64,000 nucleotides of DNA. It comes from Phanerochaete sordida (lineage: Eukaryota; Basidiomycota; Agaricomycetes; Polyporales; Phanerochaetaceae). The DNA lies in the NCBI GenBank assembly GCA_019973155.2, contig BPQB01000001.1, forward strand, positions 124,001 through 188,000, in the 5' to 3' direction. A program made the position numbers and the translations under genes. This document shows, in pieces, positions 48,733-58,686 of this stretch. The notes under the pieces are model-generated. The model had not been told where the DNA came from. It was given only the letters and a program-made list of their open reading frames with translations, and made no database searches. Within the stretch, counting starts at the first letter, position 1, and each line of letters opens with the position of its first letter.

Positions 48733-49042
48733 TCAGGAAGAATGTACCTTCTCCTCAGTCTCCTTGATCTTGACATGAGCCGCATTCTTCAGAATATCCG
48801 CTCGCGCTATTGGAGCATTTATTAGTATTGTGCACAGTCAGTGCCCGAAGAGCAACGCGCCTTTCAGGATACTAGCATCAGACTGCGGACGCAGGACGAT
48901 GCCCTGGGCACCCACAGCTGGAAAGGTTACGTCTAGCCTGTGCGGTTTGTGTGGAGGATCAGAGAGTCTCACGTGTCGGTGCAGCGTGCACGAAGGTAGC
49001 GAGCAGTGCAGCCGAGCATGCAAAGAGCTTGGACAGTTGCAT
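48733..49042 (-). CDS. small secreted protein A2 (novel family)
   Basis: Exons 49042-48973, 48917-48861 and 48806-48733 have exactly the same lengths as in A1 and also give 66 residues. The signal peptide differs from A1 by one residue. Exon 2 encodes GIVLRPQSDASILK and exon 3 ARADILKNAAHVKIKE. Intron 1 is 55 nt; intron 2 is 54 nt with a perfect TACTAAT branch site and AG acceptor but the same GC donor (GCGCGT) as A1. Amino-acid changes relative to A1 are concentrated in exons 2 and 3, while reading frame and length are kept, which argues for a coding role. A possible further intron (GTACAT to CTGCAAG) lies in exon 3, so the C-terminus is tentative. Function unknown. Confidence 0.6.
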
Positions 49043-49733
49043 TCCGGAGGGAGTACGAGGGTGGGTTCAGAGGGCGACTGGTGGACGAAAGTGTTGCTGG
49101 TCCGTATTTTTATTCTCTTCCCCATCGCGAAGCGCACGGTCTACTGGATCCGCTTACGATCCGCACTGCAGCCCGTTCCCACAAAGTCAACGGCTTCGTG
49201 GAGGTGTCACGCACACGCAAACCTTCTCGGCAGGGTCTATTCTACTGTCGGAAGCAAGCCAATGATTATCGCTGGGAAGGTCGAAAACCTCTCACGCTGG
49301 GTACGGTATATGACCGCGTCAGGCGAAACATGCGCTGCATTGTTGAGAGCGGTGCCCTTGAGCTGCTCTGCGGACAGCCAATATTGACGTGCTTGCAATC
49401 GGCGCCAGCCCTGCACTAGCAATAGCCAAGCCACATCGAACTGAGCTCGATACCGGTGGCATTGCGCAGTGAGAACGCGGAAAGATTTCAGTCTGGCTTG
49501 ACATGACAGATAGATGTTGCGGCCTAGCTGAGAGTTGCACTCGATAGCTCGCACATCGGGCGCATTTGTCCCGTGCTGGCTGTGGCAGAAGAAGGATGCC
49601 ACTGAACGACATCAAGGCACCATCTACATATATGTAGGAACGACGGTACCGCCTCCGATTCCGCAGTCCCAGAGGCTGGAAGCGAGCCTAGCCAGCGGCA
49701 CCACTCCGGTGACTGCACGCGCGCAGCGATGCA
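49043..49733. other. spacer of duplication unit 2
   Basis: Counterpart of 47331-47989. No supported gene. Confidence 0.4.
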
Positions 49734-50059
49734 TCAAGCCGGGTTCGCCTGAGGCTCCTTCACGGTGACATGGATCTTGCCTCTCAGGATCACTTTGGCA
49801 GGATCAGGCTCCCGCGCTCTTGTGCATGCATCAGTCCTGTGCGCGATCCGAGGAATGGACGGAGGAACATGCCCTGCAGAGCTCCGGACCCAGACTGCGA
49901 ACGGTGCCCGATTCCTCGCGTATCCGCAGCTCGACAGACTAGTTCATTGTGAGCTTCTAGTACCAGACCTAGCCTACGACAGTTCTCACCTACGGGCGCA
50001 GCGTGCGCAAAGCCGGAGATCAGTACGCTTGCACTGCAGAAAATGCCGAGCAGCTGCAT
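49734..50059 (-). CDS. small secreted protein B2 (novel family)
   Basis: Exons 50059-49990, 49929-49873 and 49816-49734 give 69 residues. Exon 1 encodes a signal peptide (MQLLGIF ... GFAHAAPV), exon 2 GIGHRSQSGSGALQ and exon 3 AREPDPAKVILRGKIHVTVK followed by EPQANPA. Exon sizes for exons 1 and 2 equal those of A1/A2. Intron 2 again has a GC donor (GCATGT) and is 56 nt; intron 1 is 60 nt. The exon 3 motif VILRxxIHVTVK(E/D)P recurs at 63.7 kb, 13 kb away and on the other strand, which strongly supports this frame. Mature peptide about 47 residues, no cysteines. Function unknown. Confidence 0.62.
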
Positions 50060-50363
50060 TGGTACGGTAGGGACGAGAGCACGGTTCGGGGGCAATACTT
50101 GCGTAGTGCCGTCGCTGAGATTTTATCTTCGAGCAAGGTTGCGAAATTTCGACGATAACGCACGATGCAGCTCGTTCTCGTAGATCTATACACGTACACT
50201 GTGGGATGTACGGGCCAGACTTGTGAAGCGTGCGCACTTGCAGTTCCATCCTAGCAATGAAATGGTCATAGGTGCATTACCAGGCGAAGCATGAAACCAA
50301 AAAATACACCAAAGTTCCTTTCTCAGATGAGCAAGCAAGAGAGCAAGCGAGCAAGCGACCTGC
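50060..50363. other. spacer, promoter of B2
   Basis: Between divergently unrelated minus-strand genes; no gene and no clear TATA element. Confidence 0.4.
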
Positions 50364-52942
50364 TCAGATATCCTCGAGCCTCAAATAAACATCCCCCGAG
50401 TTCTCCGGACCCATCCGATACTCTAGACCTGCCACCGCATCGTCAGCCCTCCACAGCCGCACACAGGAAGACCAAAACAAACTCACCACCCCACCGCGTC
50501 TGCTTCCCAAGCACATGCACGCGCCGGAGCACCTCGCCGGGCCTCACGCCCCAGAACACGTCCGGGCCCAGCCGCGCCCTCGCCCACGCCTCGTCGCCGT
50601 CCTGCAGCGGCTCCTGAAAGTAGTCGTACACGGCGCGGAGCACGCCCTCGACGCGCGCGTCCGCGAGCCGCGGCGCGCCCCAGCGGCGGTGCAGGTCGTG
50701 CGGCAGGAGCAGCGCGTGCACGCGCGCGAGCGCGGACTGCTGCAGGTCGCCCGCGGAGGGCTTCCGGCGGTACGCCCCGCCGTCGGCGCGCACCCACTCG
50801 AGCCGCGCGCTCTCCGGCGCGGCCGAGATGTCCCAGCGCAGCCGCGGCGCGCGCGGGTCGGACGGGTCGGCGTGCAGCAGCGGCGCGAGGATTGGTGATG
50901 GTGTGGGCGGCGAACGCCGGTGAGTAGGCGACCGGGCTGCTGGGGATCGATGTGGCACGGGTACGGGCAGTGGAGGAGCGGGCGGGCGTATCGGTGTGGG
51001 AGATATGATGGGCGTTTGGTGGGGCGCGGCGGAGCGTCGGAGGGGAGTCGAGGTCCGTGGCGGATGTCGTGGTGAGTCTGCACGATGTCCAGTCGGAGTG
51101 GTCGTCGGTGAAGGCGTCCGCCGGAGGGCGCCTGGTCGTGCGTCCGGAGCTGGCGGCAGAACCCCCAAGTGCAGGGTGAAAGCTGCAACGCCATCGGCGA
51201 CGCCTCTGAGCTCCAGGCCTGTGCACGCTCGTCAGGATAATGTGGACAGCACGAAACAGCAAAACTCACCATGCCAGACCCTCTCATCTCCCAACAAATC
51301 CACCCGTCGCCCAAACCTCCCCTCGGCATCGCGTCCGCCAGGACACTCCACATCTCTCCTACGCTCCTGCGCCCGCCAGATCTCGCCCAACACCTCGGCA
51401 CGCTCCCACTCCGGACACAGCTCCGCGCCCTCCGCCTCGCTCACGGGCGCCATCAGGTACGCATACACCCCTGCGAGCACGTCCGCGACGGACACGCGGC
51501 GCGTCCGCGCGTCCGCGCGCACCTCCACCGGCCCCCAGCAGCGCGCGAGCAGCGGGCCGCGCGCGCACCCAAAAGCGATGTGCGCGGCGACGCCGGCGGG
51601 CCAGAGCGCGTCCGCACTCCACTCGCCAGGCTCGAGCCCGCCGTGGTGCGTACTGGTGCGGGTGCACATCGCGTGGTCCGGCGCGGCGGCGACGTCCCAG
51701 AGGAACGCAGGTTCGGCACCGTCCGTCCACGCGAGCAGCGGGTTCAGCTGCGGCGGCGGCGGCGATGAGAACCCTGGAGACGCACGCGGGCTGGCGGTGT
51801 ACGACGCGAGCTTGGGGAGCGGCGAGAGGAACTCGGGCGGAGACAGGCTCAGGCTGCTGAGAGACGACGGCGGGCTTGGTGTGCGGACATGTTTGCGAGG
51901 GTTTCGCGGGGCCGGAGACCGCGGTTTTGGGGAGCCTGAGGGGGCGCCCGCTGCTGCGGCTTGTGCGTGCGAGCCGGCGTGGTGGTGGCGTGAGGCACCG
52001 CCGAAGTCGTTGCCTGGAGGTGCTGGAGGCGCAGCGGAAGGTGGCGGCCCGCTTGGCGGTGGTATCGGCCAAGGTGGCGGGATAGGCGGGGCAGCCGGCA
52101 TCGCTACTGGCGTCGGTACTGGGTAAGGCACGGGCACATGGACTGGAACTTGCACTGGAACTTGCACTGGAACTTGCACTGGAACTTGGACCGGGACCTG
52201 GACGGGCACTTGCACTGGGACCTGCACCGGGAATGGAACCTGTTGAATCACGGGTGTAACGACAGGTTGCATGAACGGCTGAGGGATCTGTATAGGCTGA
52301 GCGACTGGCGTTGCGACTTGCATTGAATGAAGAGCAGGTGTCGCGGCATGCATGGGCTGCACTGGCTGGAAGGGCATCGCCGGCGTGGCAGCCTGCTGCA
52401 TGGCCGAGGGCACCGTGGCCGGAGTGCGGAAGTCGGCCCTTGGGAGTTGCGCAGAGCCTCGCGAAGGGGTCGTCAGGAACTTGAAGCTCCCGTCTGGCTG
52501 GGTGAAGCAGTCGACGCGCGCCAGCGCGGGGTTGCCGCCCGCGGCAATGGAAGACGCGACGAACTCCCGGCCGCTCTCGCTGCGGCCCCGCAGGTAGCGT
52601 CCGACCATGGGGTTCACGGGCTCCCAGTACACCTGCTCGTTGCCTACGACTTCGTGCGGTAAGGGGTCCTTCTTTTGCGGCGGGCTGCAGCTGCATGCTG
52701 GCCAGACGAGATCAGCGAGGCGACCATGGACAACCCAAGAGCGAAGACGCACGCAGAACGTGATGCAGACAGTGCCGCTGGCTCCGTATGCGCTCCTGAA
52801 GCTCGATGTGGTCGGGGTGCACCGTCTGCCGCGGATGTGGCGCCATGACCGCGAGGAGCGTGCAGCGGCAGCACTTGCAGCCCGGATAGCATGTCTGCGC
52901 CGCAGGGCTTGCATAGAGGTCCCACGGTGACCACTGCGTCAT
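50364..52942 (-). CDS. tandem DUF6699-domain protein
   Basis: Exons 52942-52753, 52697-51270, 51218-50487 and 50428-50364 close in phase and give 804 residues. It begins MTQWSPWDLYASP with a Cys cluster (CYPGCKCCRC). Then come a structured stretch (GNEQVYWEPVNPMVGRYLRG), a long Pro/Val/Gln-rich region with a VPVQ repeat, and a Ser/Pro-rich linker. The first DUF6699 domain has FLWDVAAAPDHAM, VEVRADARTRRVSVADVLAGVYAYL and RRVDLLGDERVWHGLELRG. The second has LRWDISAAPESARLEW, VEGVLRAVYDYFQEPL and RWGGLEYR. In both domains an intron falls at the Gly of W(H/G)G, so the second domain looks like an internal duplication including its intron. DUF6699 is a basidiomycete family of unknown function. Confidence 0.83.
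52138..52230. repeat. 12-bp minisatellite coding for VPVQ repeats
   Basis: About seven tandem copies of a 12-bp unit (plus strand form: ACTGGAACTTGC and variants) inside the DUF6699 gene, translating on the minus strand to a (PVQV) repeat. The left copies are nearly identical and the right ones are degenerate, typical of slippage. Confidence 0.85.
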
Positions 52943-55724
52943 GTCTGCGTGTGCGCGTCGTGTGCTCGGGTCGTGTTATGGGGCTAGAAATACGGAAAGT
53001 CGTGAGTAGGAGACCGTGGCGAGCCAGCGCACGGGGCGACAAGGTAGGGCAGCCTGCAGCCTTATGAGACTTGCAGTGACCATCGAGAACTCGCACGATG
53101 TCGCAATCTGAAACGCAGAGAATAAGCCATAGCTTGGACAAGAGACAGGACAACAAGGTGTAGTCAAGGCACGTCTTCAAAAACTCGTTCGGCATCAGCA
53201 AAAAAAGGAGAAGCTTATAAGCTCCGGCATGGTTTAGAAGACGAAGCCTGACTGACACGCGCTTAGCAGACCAGACAAGGTAATCCCAGTCTGCTATCGC
53301 AATAGCATGCCATGGCTGGTCATATCTGACGGATATTGCCTTCCCAAGGCGATGTCAGACAGATATCCGCATATAAACCCAGCTAACGTGATCTCTGACA
53401 GACATGTCCTTAGCAGACCACACGCGAGTCAGGCGGCTAGCACCAGCTGAGCCGAGTGGCAGCCACACAGAACTTGCCCCGCATGCACGTCACACGGTCC
53501 GTCATGTTCTATTCCCTTGCGCATTGAATGAGTTCTGATCCTACATACTACGCAAGGTAAACGTCGTCTAGCAAAGCTTGGTGTCGAGTCTCGAGAAGCG
53601 GACGGCGTCGCGCGCGTCGCCAGGGCTCAGTCGACGACTCGATGCTATGAGCTTACTAGACAAACCTATGCTATGCGTTATCGGGTGAGACGCAGGCCCC
53701 CCGACCGATACCAGGTGACAGAGTAGCCGGGCGAAGCTTGCACGGACGGGATCCGAGCGTATCCTCTGCGTCGCAAAATCAAGGCCTCAGGCGTTCAGCT
53801 CGAAGACAGATCCCCAAATACTGGCGAGCGCCTTACATGTGGCGGGGTTCGACAGGTGATGCGTGATGCTCGAGCGACACCAGTCTCGAGCCCCAACAAA
53901 TGTCCATTCTAGGAATAACCGTACCGTTTCAGGGTATATAATCGGCTCACCTTCGTGCTCCTCTTGAACCCCAACCACCACCATCCCCGCTCGAACTCCC
54001 GCCTCCCCGTCCGAATTTCTGTCTCCCTGCCCGAATCCCTGTCCCCTCCCCCGGAGCGGCCACCTTCGCGCATGGTGCCCTCCTCGACCTCCTCGACTCT
54101 GCCATGGGCTTCACGCCCGCCTGCTGACTCACACTCCCTATTGGTGCGCTTGTATGCGCCATGTTCGCGATATTGGTGCTAATGCTTGGTGTGCGCGACT
54201 GGCGCACGCCCCATGAATAGGAACGCAAATGGTGCGTTTCCCAGTATAAGAGCCCATTTGCGCCAACTAACCGGAGTTTGCCTCGCAGAGGTTTGCGTAG
54301 CATTCGAAAGTCGCGGCTCTCTGCACCAGCACATACCGCAGAACATTGTAAGTGCAAGCCCTCAGCTCAAGAGCCGTGTCTCATATGCTCTGCCAGGTCA
54401 CAGCGTCGGGATTCATCGTCGCTCAGTGCGTGGATGACCGCGCACCGCCGGTGCAATCGATCAAAGACGTGAGCGCATACAACGCCCACCGCCGCTTTTC
54501 TTACTGACATAATCACTGGCAGACAATTCGGAGATCTCGACCGTAGAGAGCGATTCCCGCCGTGCAGCCAAGCGGTTTTCGACTCTCGTCTAGGTATGTC
54601 TTGTATTTTCGCACCTCTGACACTCCTCTCACGAGCTACTTGTTTTGTCCAGAGCATCTTGCACTCGCATCGCGGTACATCACGTCAGTCGCCCGTCGAA
54701 CACCGCCGCCTCGAACACCGCCGCTCAGCGCTTCCATGGTCCACTTCGTGTTCTGCTCGGTCCCCTGCATAGTGTTCTGTCGCCTCCGTCGTCGTGTACA
54801 TGTATGCAGTAGTGTAGAAAATATACATTTGATCCATAATTTGATTTGGAAGCGACGGCATAAATTGGCAATAAATCGAAGGAAATTGGATTTAGACACT
54901 GCTATGATATTGGCTTCCACAACTTTGGCTGGCCTTCCATGCGTTGCCAGTCAGACATCTCGTACAAGGCTTGCCTGTCTGCCATGCCTTCCAGGAGATA
55001 AGGCCTCCTCACCTAGTTATATAAGGTTATCCCAGACTGCCATGGCTTACAAGCACCGCCAACGCTGGTATGGGCTGCTAAACCCTTTCTAAGGTCGTCA
55101 TTATTTTGCTGATGGGGACGGGCGACGCGCGCCAACCGCGCGGGATCAGGCTGCCGCCGAAACGGGAAGGCGTCGTGGTTTAGCATCGGGCGCCGTGTGC
55201 GAGCAATATTCCCAGCCAGGTGCCTCTTTCATGCGTGAAGGACTTTCCAGAGGGCGAGATGGAAGAAGCGTTCGAGCACTAGGCCGAGACTCTCTTGAAC
55301 GGGATCCACGGCATCCTACCCCTGACCCAGACTGCCCGCATGCAAGCCAGGCCCAGCCGGTCAGATATTTTAGGATCTTCGTAAAAGTAAGGGCAGAGTA
55401 AAGTCTCGACTTGAAACACTGCGTGCCTGACACCACGCCGACTCCCGCAACGAACTTCTTAACATAGCGTAGGACGCATTCCGGAAGATAGCTACGCGGC
55501 TCACGCGATACCATTCCTCACAATCAGAGTTCAAGCACGGCCGCTGCTCGCCGCGCTGCGAGATATGTCAACTGAACCTTACGCAGCAGGTCGAGAGCGT
55601 CAGGCACCGGCAACAGCTACCGCATCGCGAACGATATAAGAAGCTGCCCGACTCGCGCGCGTGCACCCAGAGGTTTCCCAGTCTCTTCTCAGCCGGGCAC
55701 ACCGGGAAAAGCTAGCCTATCGAC
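52943..55724. other. long gene-poor stretch
   Basis: 2.8 kb without a recognised gene. A TATA-like TATATAA occurs at about 53935-53942 (+), followed by C-rich sequence with proline-coding frames; I could not build a gene from it. The part around 54.8-55.05 kb is AT-rich. Confidence 0.45.
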
Positions 55725-55916
55725 ATGCAGCTCAAAATAGCTGTCGCATTCAGCATCCTCCTCGCCAGCGCCGCCTCCACCACGGCACTCCCGCCCGGTG
55801 CGCCCCCGCTGCATCTCCCCAAACACTTTCTAACCAAGACGAATTCCTCCAGCGCAGCTCGCCGCACGCTCCTCACCCCAGCTCCGCGCACGCGACGACA
55901 CAGACGGTGCGTAACG

Positions 55917-55953
<37 letters not shown>

Positions 55954-56065
55954 CCCCCTAGGTCGCGGCGGCGCACGGACGCTAACAGGCGTGCCAGGCC
56001 CCATCCCGCTGTGCCCGCCGCAGGCGCGGGAGCACGCGCGCCGCGAGCAGTGCAAGCCGCAGTAG
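55725..56065 (+). CDS. small secreted protein D, possible distant family member
   Basis: Exons 55725-55797, 55853-55906 and 55962-56065 give 76 residues. Exon 1 encodes a signal peptide (MQLKIAVAF ... TTALPP), exon 2 LAARSSPQLRARDDTD and exon 3 ARTLTGVPGPIPLCPPQ with two cysteines. Both introns are phase 1 and 55 nt, and exon 2 has 17 full codons, as in the A/B/C genes; sequence similarity outside the architecture is weak. Intron 2 contains a run of 36 C residues directly before its TAG acceptor. The gene is embedded in very GC-rich sequence, so the model is less secure than A1, A2 and B2. Confidence 0.5.
55917..55952 (+). repeat. poly-C run of 36 nt
   Basis: An uninterrupted C homopolymer, followed by GCCCCCTAG. 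It is inside the second intron of the small secreted-protein gene D, in the polypyrimidine-tract position. Length is unlikely to be exact, since such runs are hard to sequence. Confidence 0.9.
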
Positions 56066-58686
56066 CTCGGTGTAGTGTAGGATCGTGTATGCAAGTGAAC
56101 GAAAGTGTTTGGCGTGAGCGGGCCCCGCGGTCGGCGGACGCAGGGTTTCCTGGGCGTGCGGGTTCAACGGACCGCGGCAGAAACGGATATGCATCATGAA
56201 GAGCACGGGGCGACAGCAGATGCACCGTGCACGTGCGACGTGCGCCGTAGCTCGGACAGGCCGCTCGAAAATACCTAGTGCCGCAGCTTCGCAGCGTGCA
56301 CGACATGTCTGCCGCAGACTTCGCGGGGTAGCTGCACCTCGCTGCACGGAGGCTGGGACGGACACTCCGGCGCCGCCCACGTGGCACCAGGCCACGTCCG
56401 AAGATAGAAGGCGTCGTAGTTCGCCGCCGGCGCCCATCAGCATTATGGCCCACACCCAATGTGCTGAGCGACGTCCCCGGCGCGGAGGCAATAGGCGATC
56501 TCGCTCAACGAGACTAGTGCTGCGTGCGCAGGATGTGATGCACAGCTGAGCGCTGAGTCCAAATGCCTGCGTCGACTGGGGAGCACACCGGCGCAAGGCA
56601 CACCCGCGCGCCGCCGTGCCTTGCTGGTGCTGCAGGCGTGCAGATCGCGGGCGGTGGCGCGCCAGGGCGCGCCGCGCCACAAGGTGTGGCATTTACATAC
56701 TGTGCCCTGGCCGCACAGCGACTGTGTGTAGCGCCCCCTCGCAGGTGTCTGCAGCGCGCGGCTGGGTGTGCCTTGCGCCTGACGTACTCAATAGCACCGT
56801 TCGCCAAATTGCAGGCCGTCAGCCACAGCGTGCTTGTGACAGCGCGGCGCACTGCAGCAGCGCACCCACGGGGCACCGGCACGCATCCCCAGTGGCCCGC
56901 TGGCACTGGCACTGGCGCTGCGCTGTGGGGCCCCGCGGGCACACGCCGCGCGGCAGCCAATCCGCGCCGTCCGTCGCGCACGCGCGCATAGCCGTGCGCG
57001 ACGCCGTGGCGAGCCTGAGCTGGCCCTGAGCTGCAGGGCAGAGCACATGAAGCCCTGCCGCGTGCGCGTGCGCGCGACCGAGCGCACTGGGGCAGGCTCG
57101 GTAGGCAGTTTGGACCGCATCGCGCGGGCAGCGCGATGTGATGCGGGCGCCGTGGGGTTTTCTGCGGGAGGGCCCAGCGCGCTGGAGAGCTCTGGGGCGT
57201 CCGCGGGTGCGTTTGGTTCGGTTTGGCGTGCGCGGGGAAAGCCTGTGCGGGCGTGGTGGTGCGCCGGCGGGCCTGTGTTGTGGGGGCGTACCGAGAGGAC
57301 ACTTGAGATTTGTGTGCGTGCTGTCGATAGTCCCTGCGCTTCTCTGGCTAGCGGTGTCTTGGATTGTAGAAAGCTGAATTGTGTGCGGATGAGCGGCTCA
57401 GAAGGCGCGACGTCATGCAGAAAAGAGGCAGATGCAACGCTCTGGCCCTGCTAACGGCGCCCTCGCACGACGCGCTTCCAGACGCACTGCCGCCACCGGC
57501 CGATCATAAGCAGCTTCGCGGGCAGCCGCGCAGGCCCCTGCCCCGCCCGGCGAGCGCGAGTCAGCGCGGCTGACGGTGCAGGCGCGGTGGCGCGTCGAAT
57601 TTGTAGAGCTGTCGCGCAGAAAATGCCGGGAGAGGCGCGCGCGCCGCACGGTGTCTGGCAGAACACCGCTGCGTCGCGAGGCTAGCGGTCGCGTGCGCAC
57701 GCGAAAGACACGTCAGGGCACACGCGCATCGCGTCGCGCGCCGCGCCACCGTCGCACACCGGGCGGAGTGGCGCCGCACCCGAGACACACCGCGTCGCTG
57801 TGGGTGTCGCCTGGCTGCAGGGGTCTGCAGGGCGCTCAAGCGTGCTTCGCGGGCGTGCGCGGCTGCAGCGGTGATACGACCGTCGCGCGAGAGAGACGTC
57901 ATGGCGCAATATGCGGGAGCGTGATACGCGCGGGGGAGGGACCAGATCTCGCCGCGAGGCGCGCGACGGGCGCGCGAGATCTCGTGGCGCGGACGCCTGT
58001 CGGCAGCGCCGGGGCCAGCGGACGCGGCGCACGGGCAGCCTGCCCCAGCGCACGGTGCGCGCACGCCCAGGGGGGCCGCGCCGGAGGAGGCGCACGGCGC
58101 GGCGACGGCTGGCACGCACGCGGCTGCGATGGGCGTAGCGGGCGCGCGCGATTGTGTTTGACGGCAGGGCTGGCAGCCTGCGCGTCATGCGGCGAGGGCG
58201 CCCGGCGCAGCGATGGCCCGCGGCCCCGCGCGGCGCTCGCCCGACGCGGTGCCGCCGCCGTGTGCGCTGCGTCGGCCGCTGGGGCGTGCGGCGGCGGGGC
58301 AGCGCGGGGCAGCGCGCGCGGCGACGGTGGGTGCGGGCTCGCGGCGGGGGCGCGCGTGCGTCATGGGCGGGTCACGGGCGATTAGGCTCGCGTCGTGCCA
58401 CGTGTCGTGTCGATCCGTCGCGCGTTTCATTATCCTTGTGGGAAGGCCCCCGCTCGCTTTGTGTCCTCCGTCTCTCCCGGCCACCGCCAAAGTCTATCCG
58501 CCGTCCCAGCCTGTGCACACGCCGCGTCTCGGGCATGGCACATGCCCCCTGCTAGCCTGCTCTCTGCTCGCTCTGCTCTCCTTCCTTTCTCTCGTGCTGT
58601 TGGACGTCGCACGGCGAGTGACGTGCCGCCTCTCTGCTCGCTTTGAACACACAGACTACACACACGCCGCGCACACACGGAGCAGC
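56066..58686. other. very GC-rich gene-poor stretch
   Basis: 2.6 kb in which long open frames occur in all six frames because of base composition. None shows motifs, a signal peptide with a splice pattern, or repeats that I can support. The last 300 bases are the likely promoter and leader of the LON-domain gene, ending in a pyrimidine-rich stretch at about 58540-58640. Confidence 0.45.

Larger units (their letters stand above)
46860..50100. repeat. tandem segmental duplication (two diverged units)
   Basis: Unit 1 (about 46860-48300) and unit 2 (about 48560-50100) match in the same order. The match covers the A-type secreted-protein genes (47.0-47.3 vs 48.7-49.0 kb), the spacer (47.4-48.0 vs 49.1-49.7 kb, with long near-identical runs such as the block at 47850 vs 49550) and the signal-peptide exon of the B-type gene (48.1 vs 50.06 kb). 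Divergence is substantial, so the duplication is not recent. Part of unit 1's B gene is missing. Confidence 0.75.

Noticed and set aside
50364..52942. Two separate DUF6699 genes
   Set aside because: The intron 51269-51219 joins them in one frame and completes the first domain's expected ending, so one gene is simpler.
56066..58686. Long overlapping open frames in all six frames
   Set aside because: They follow from very high GC content; no motif, splice pattern or signal peptide supports any of them.
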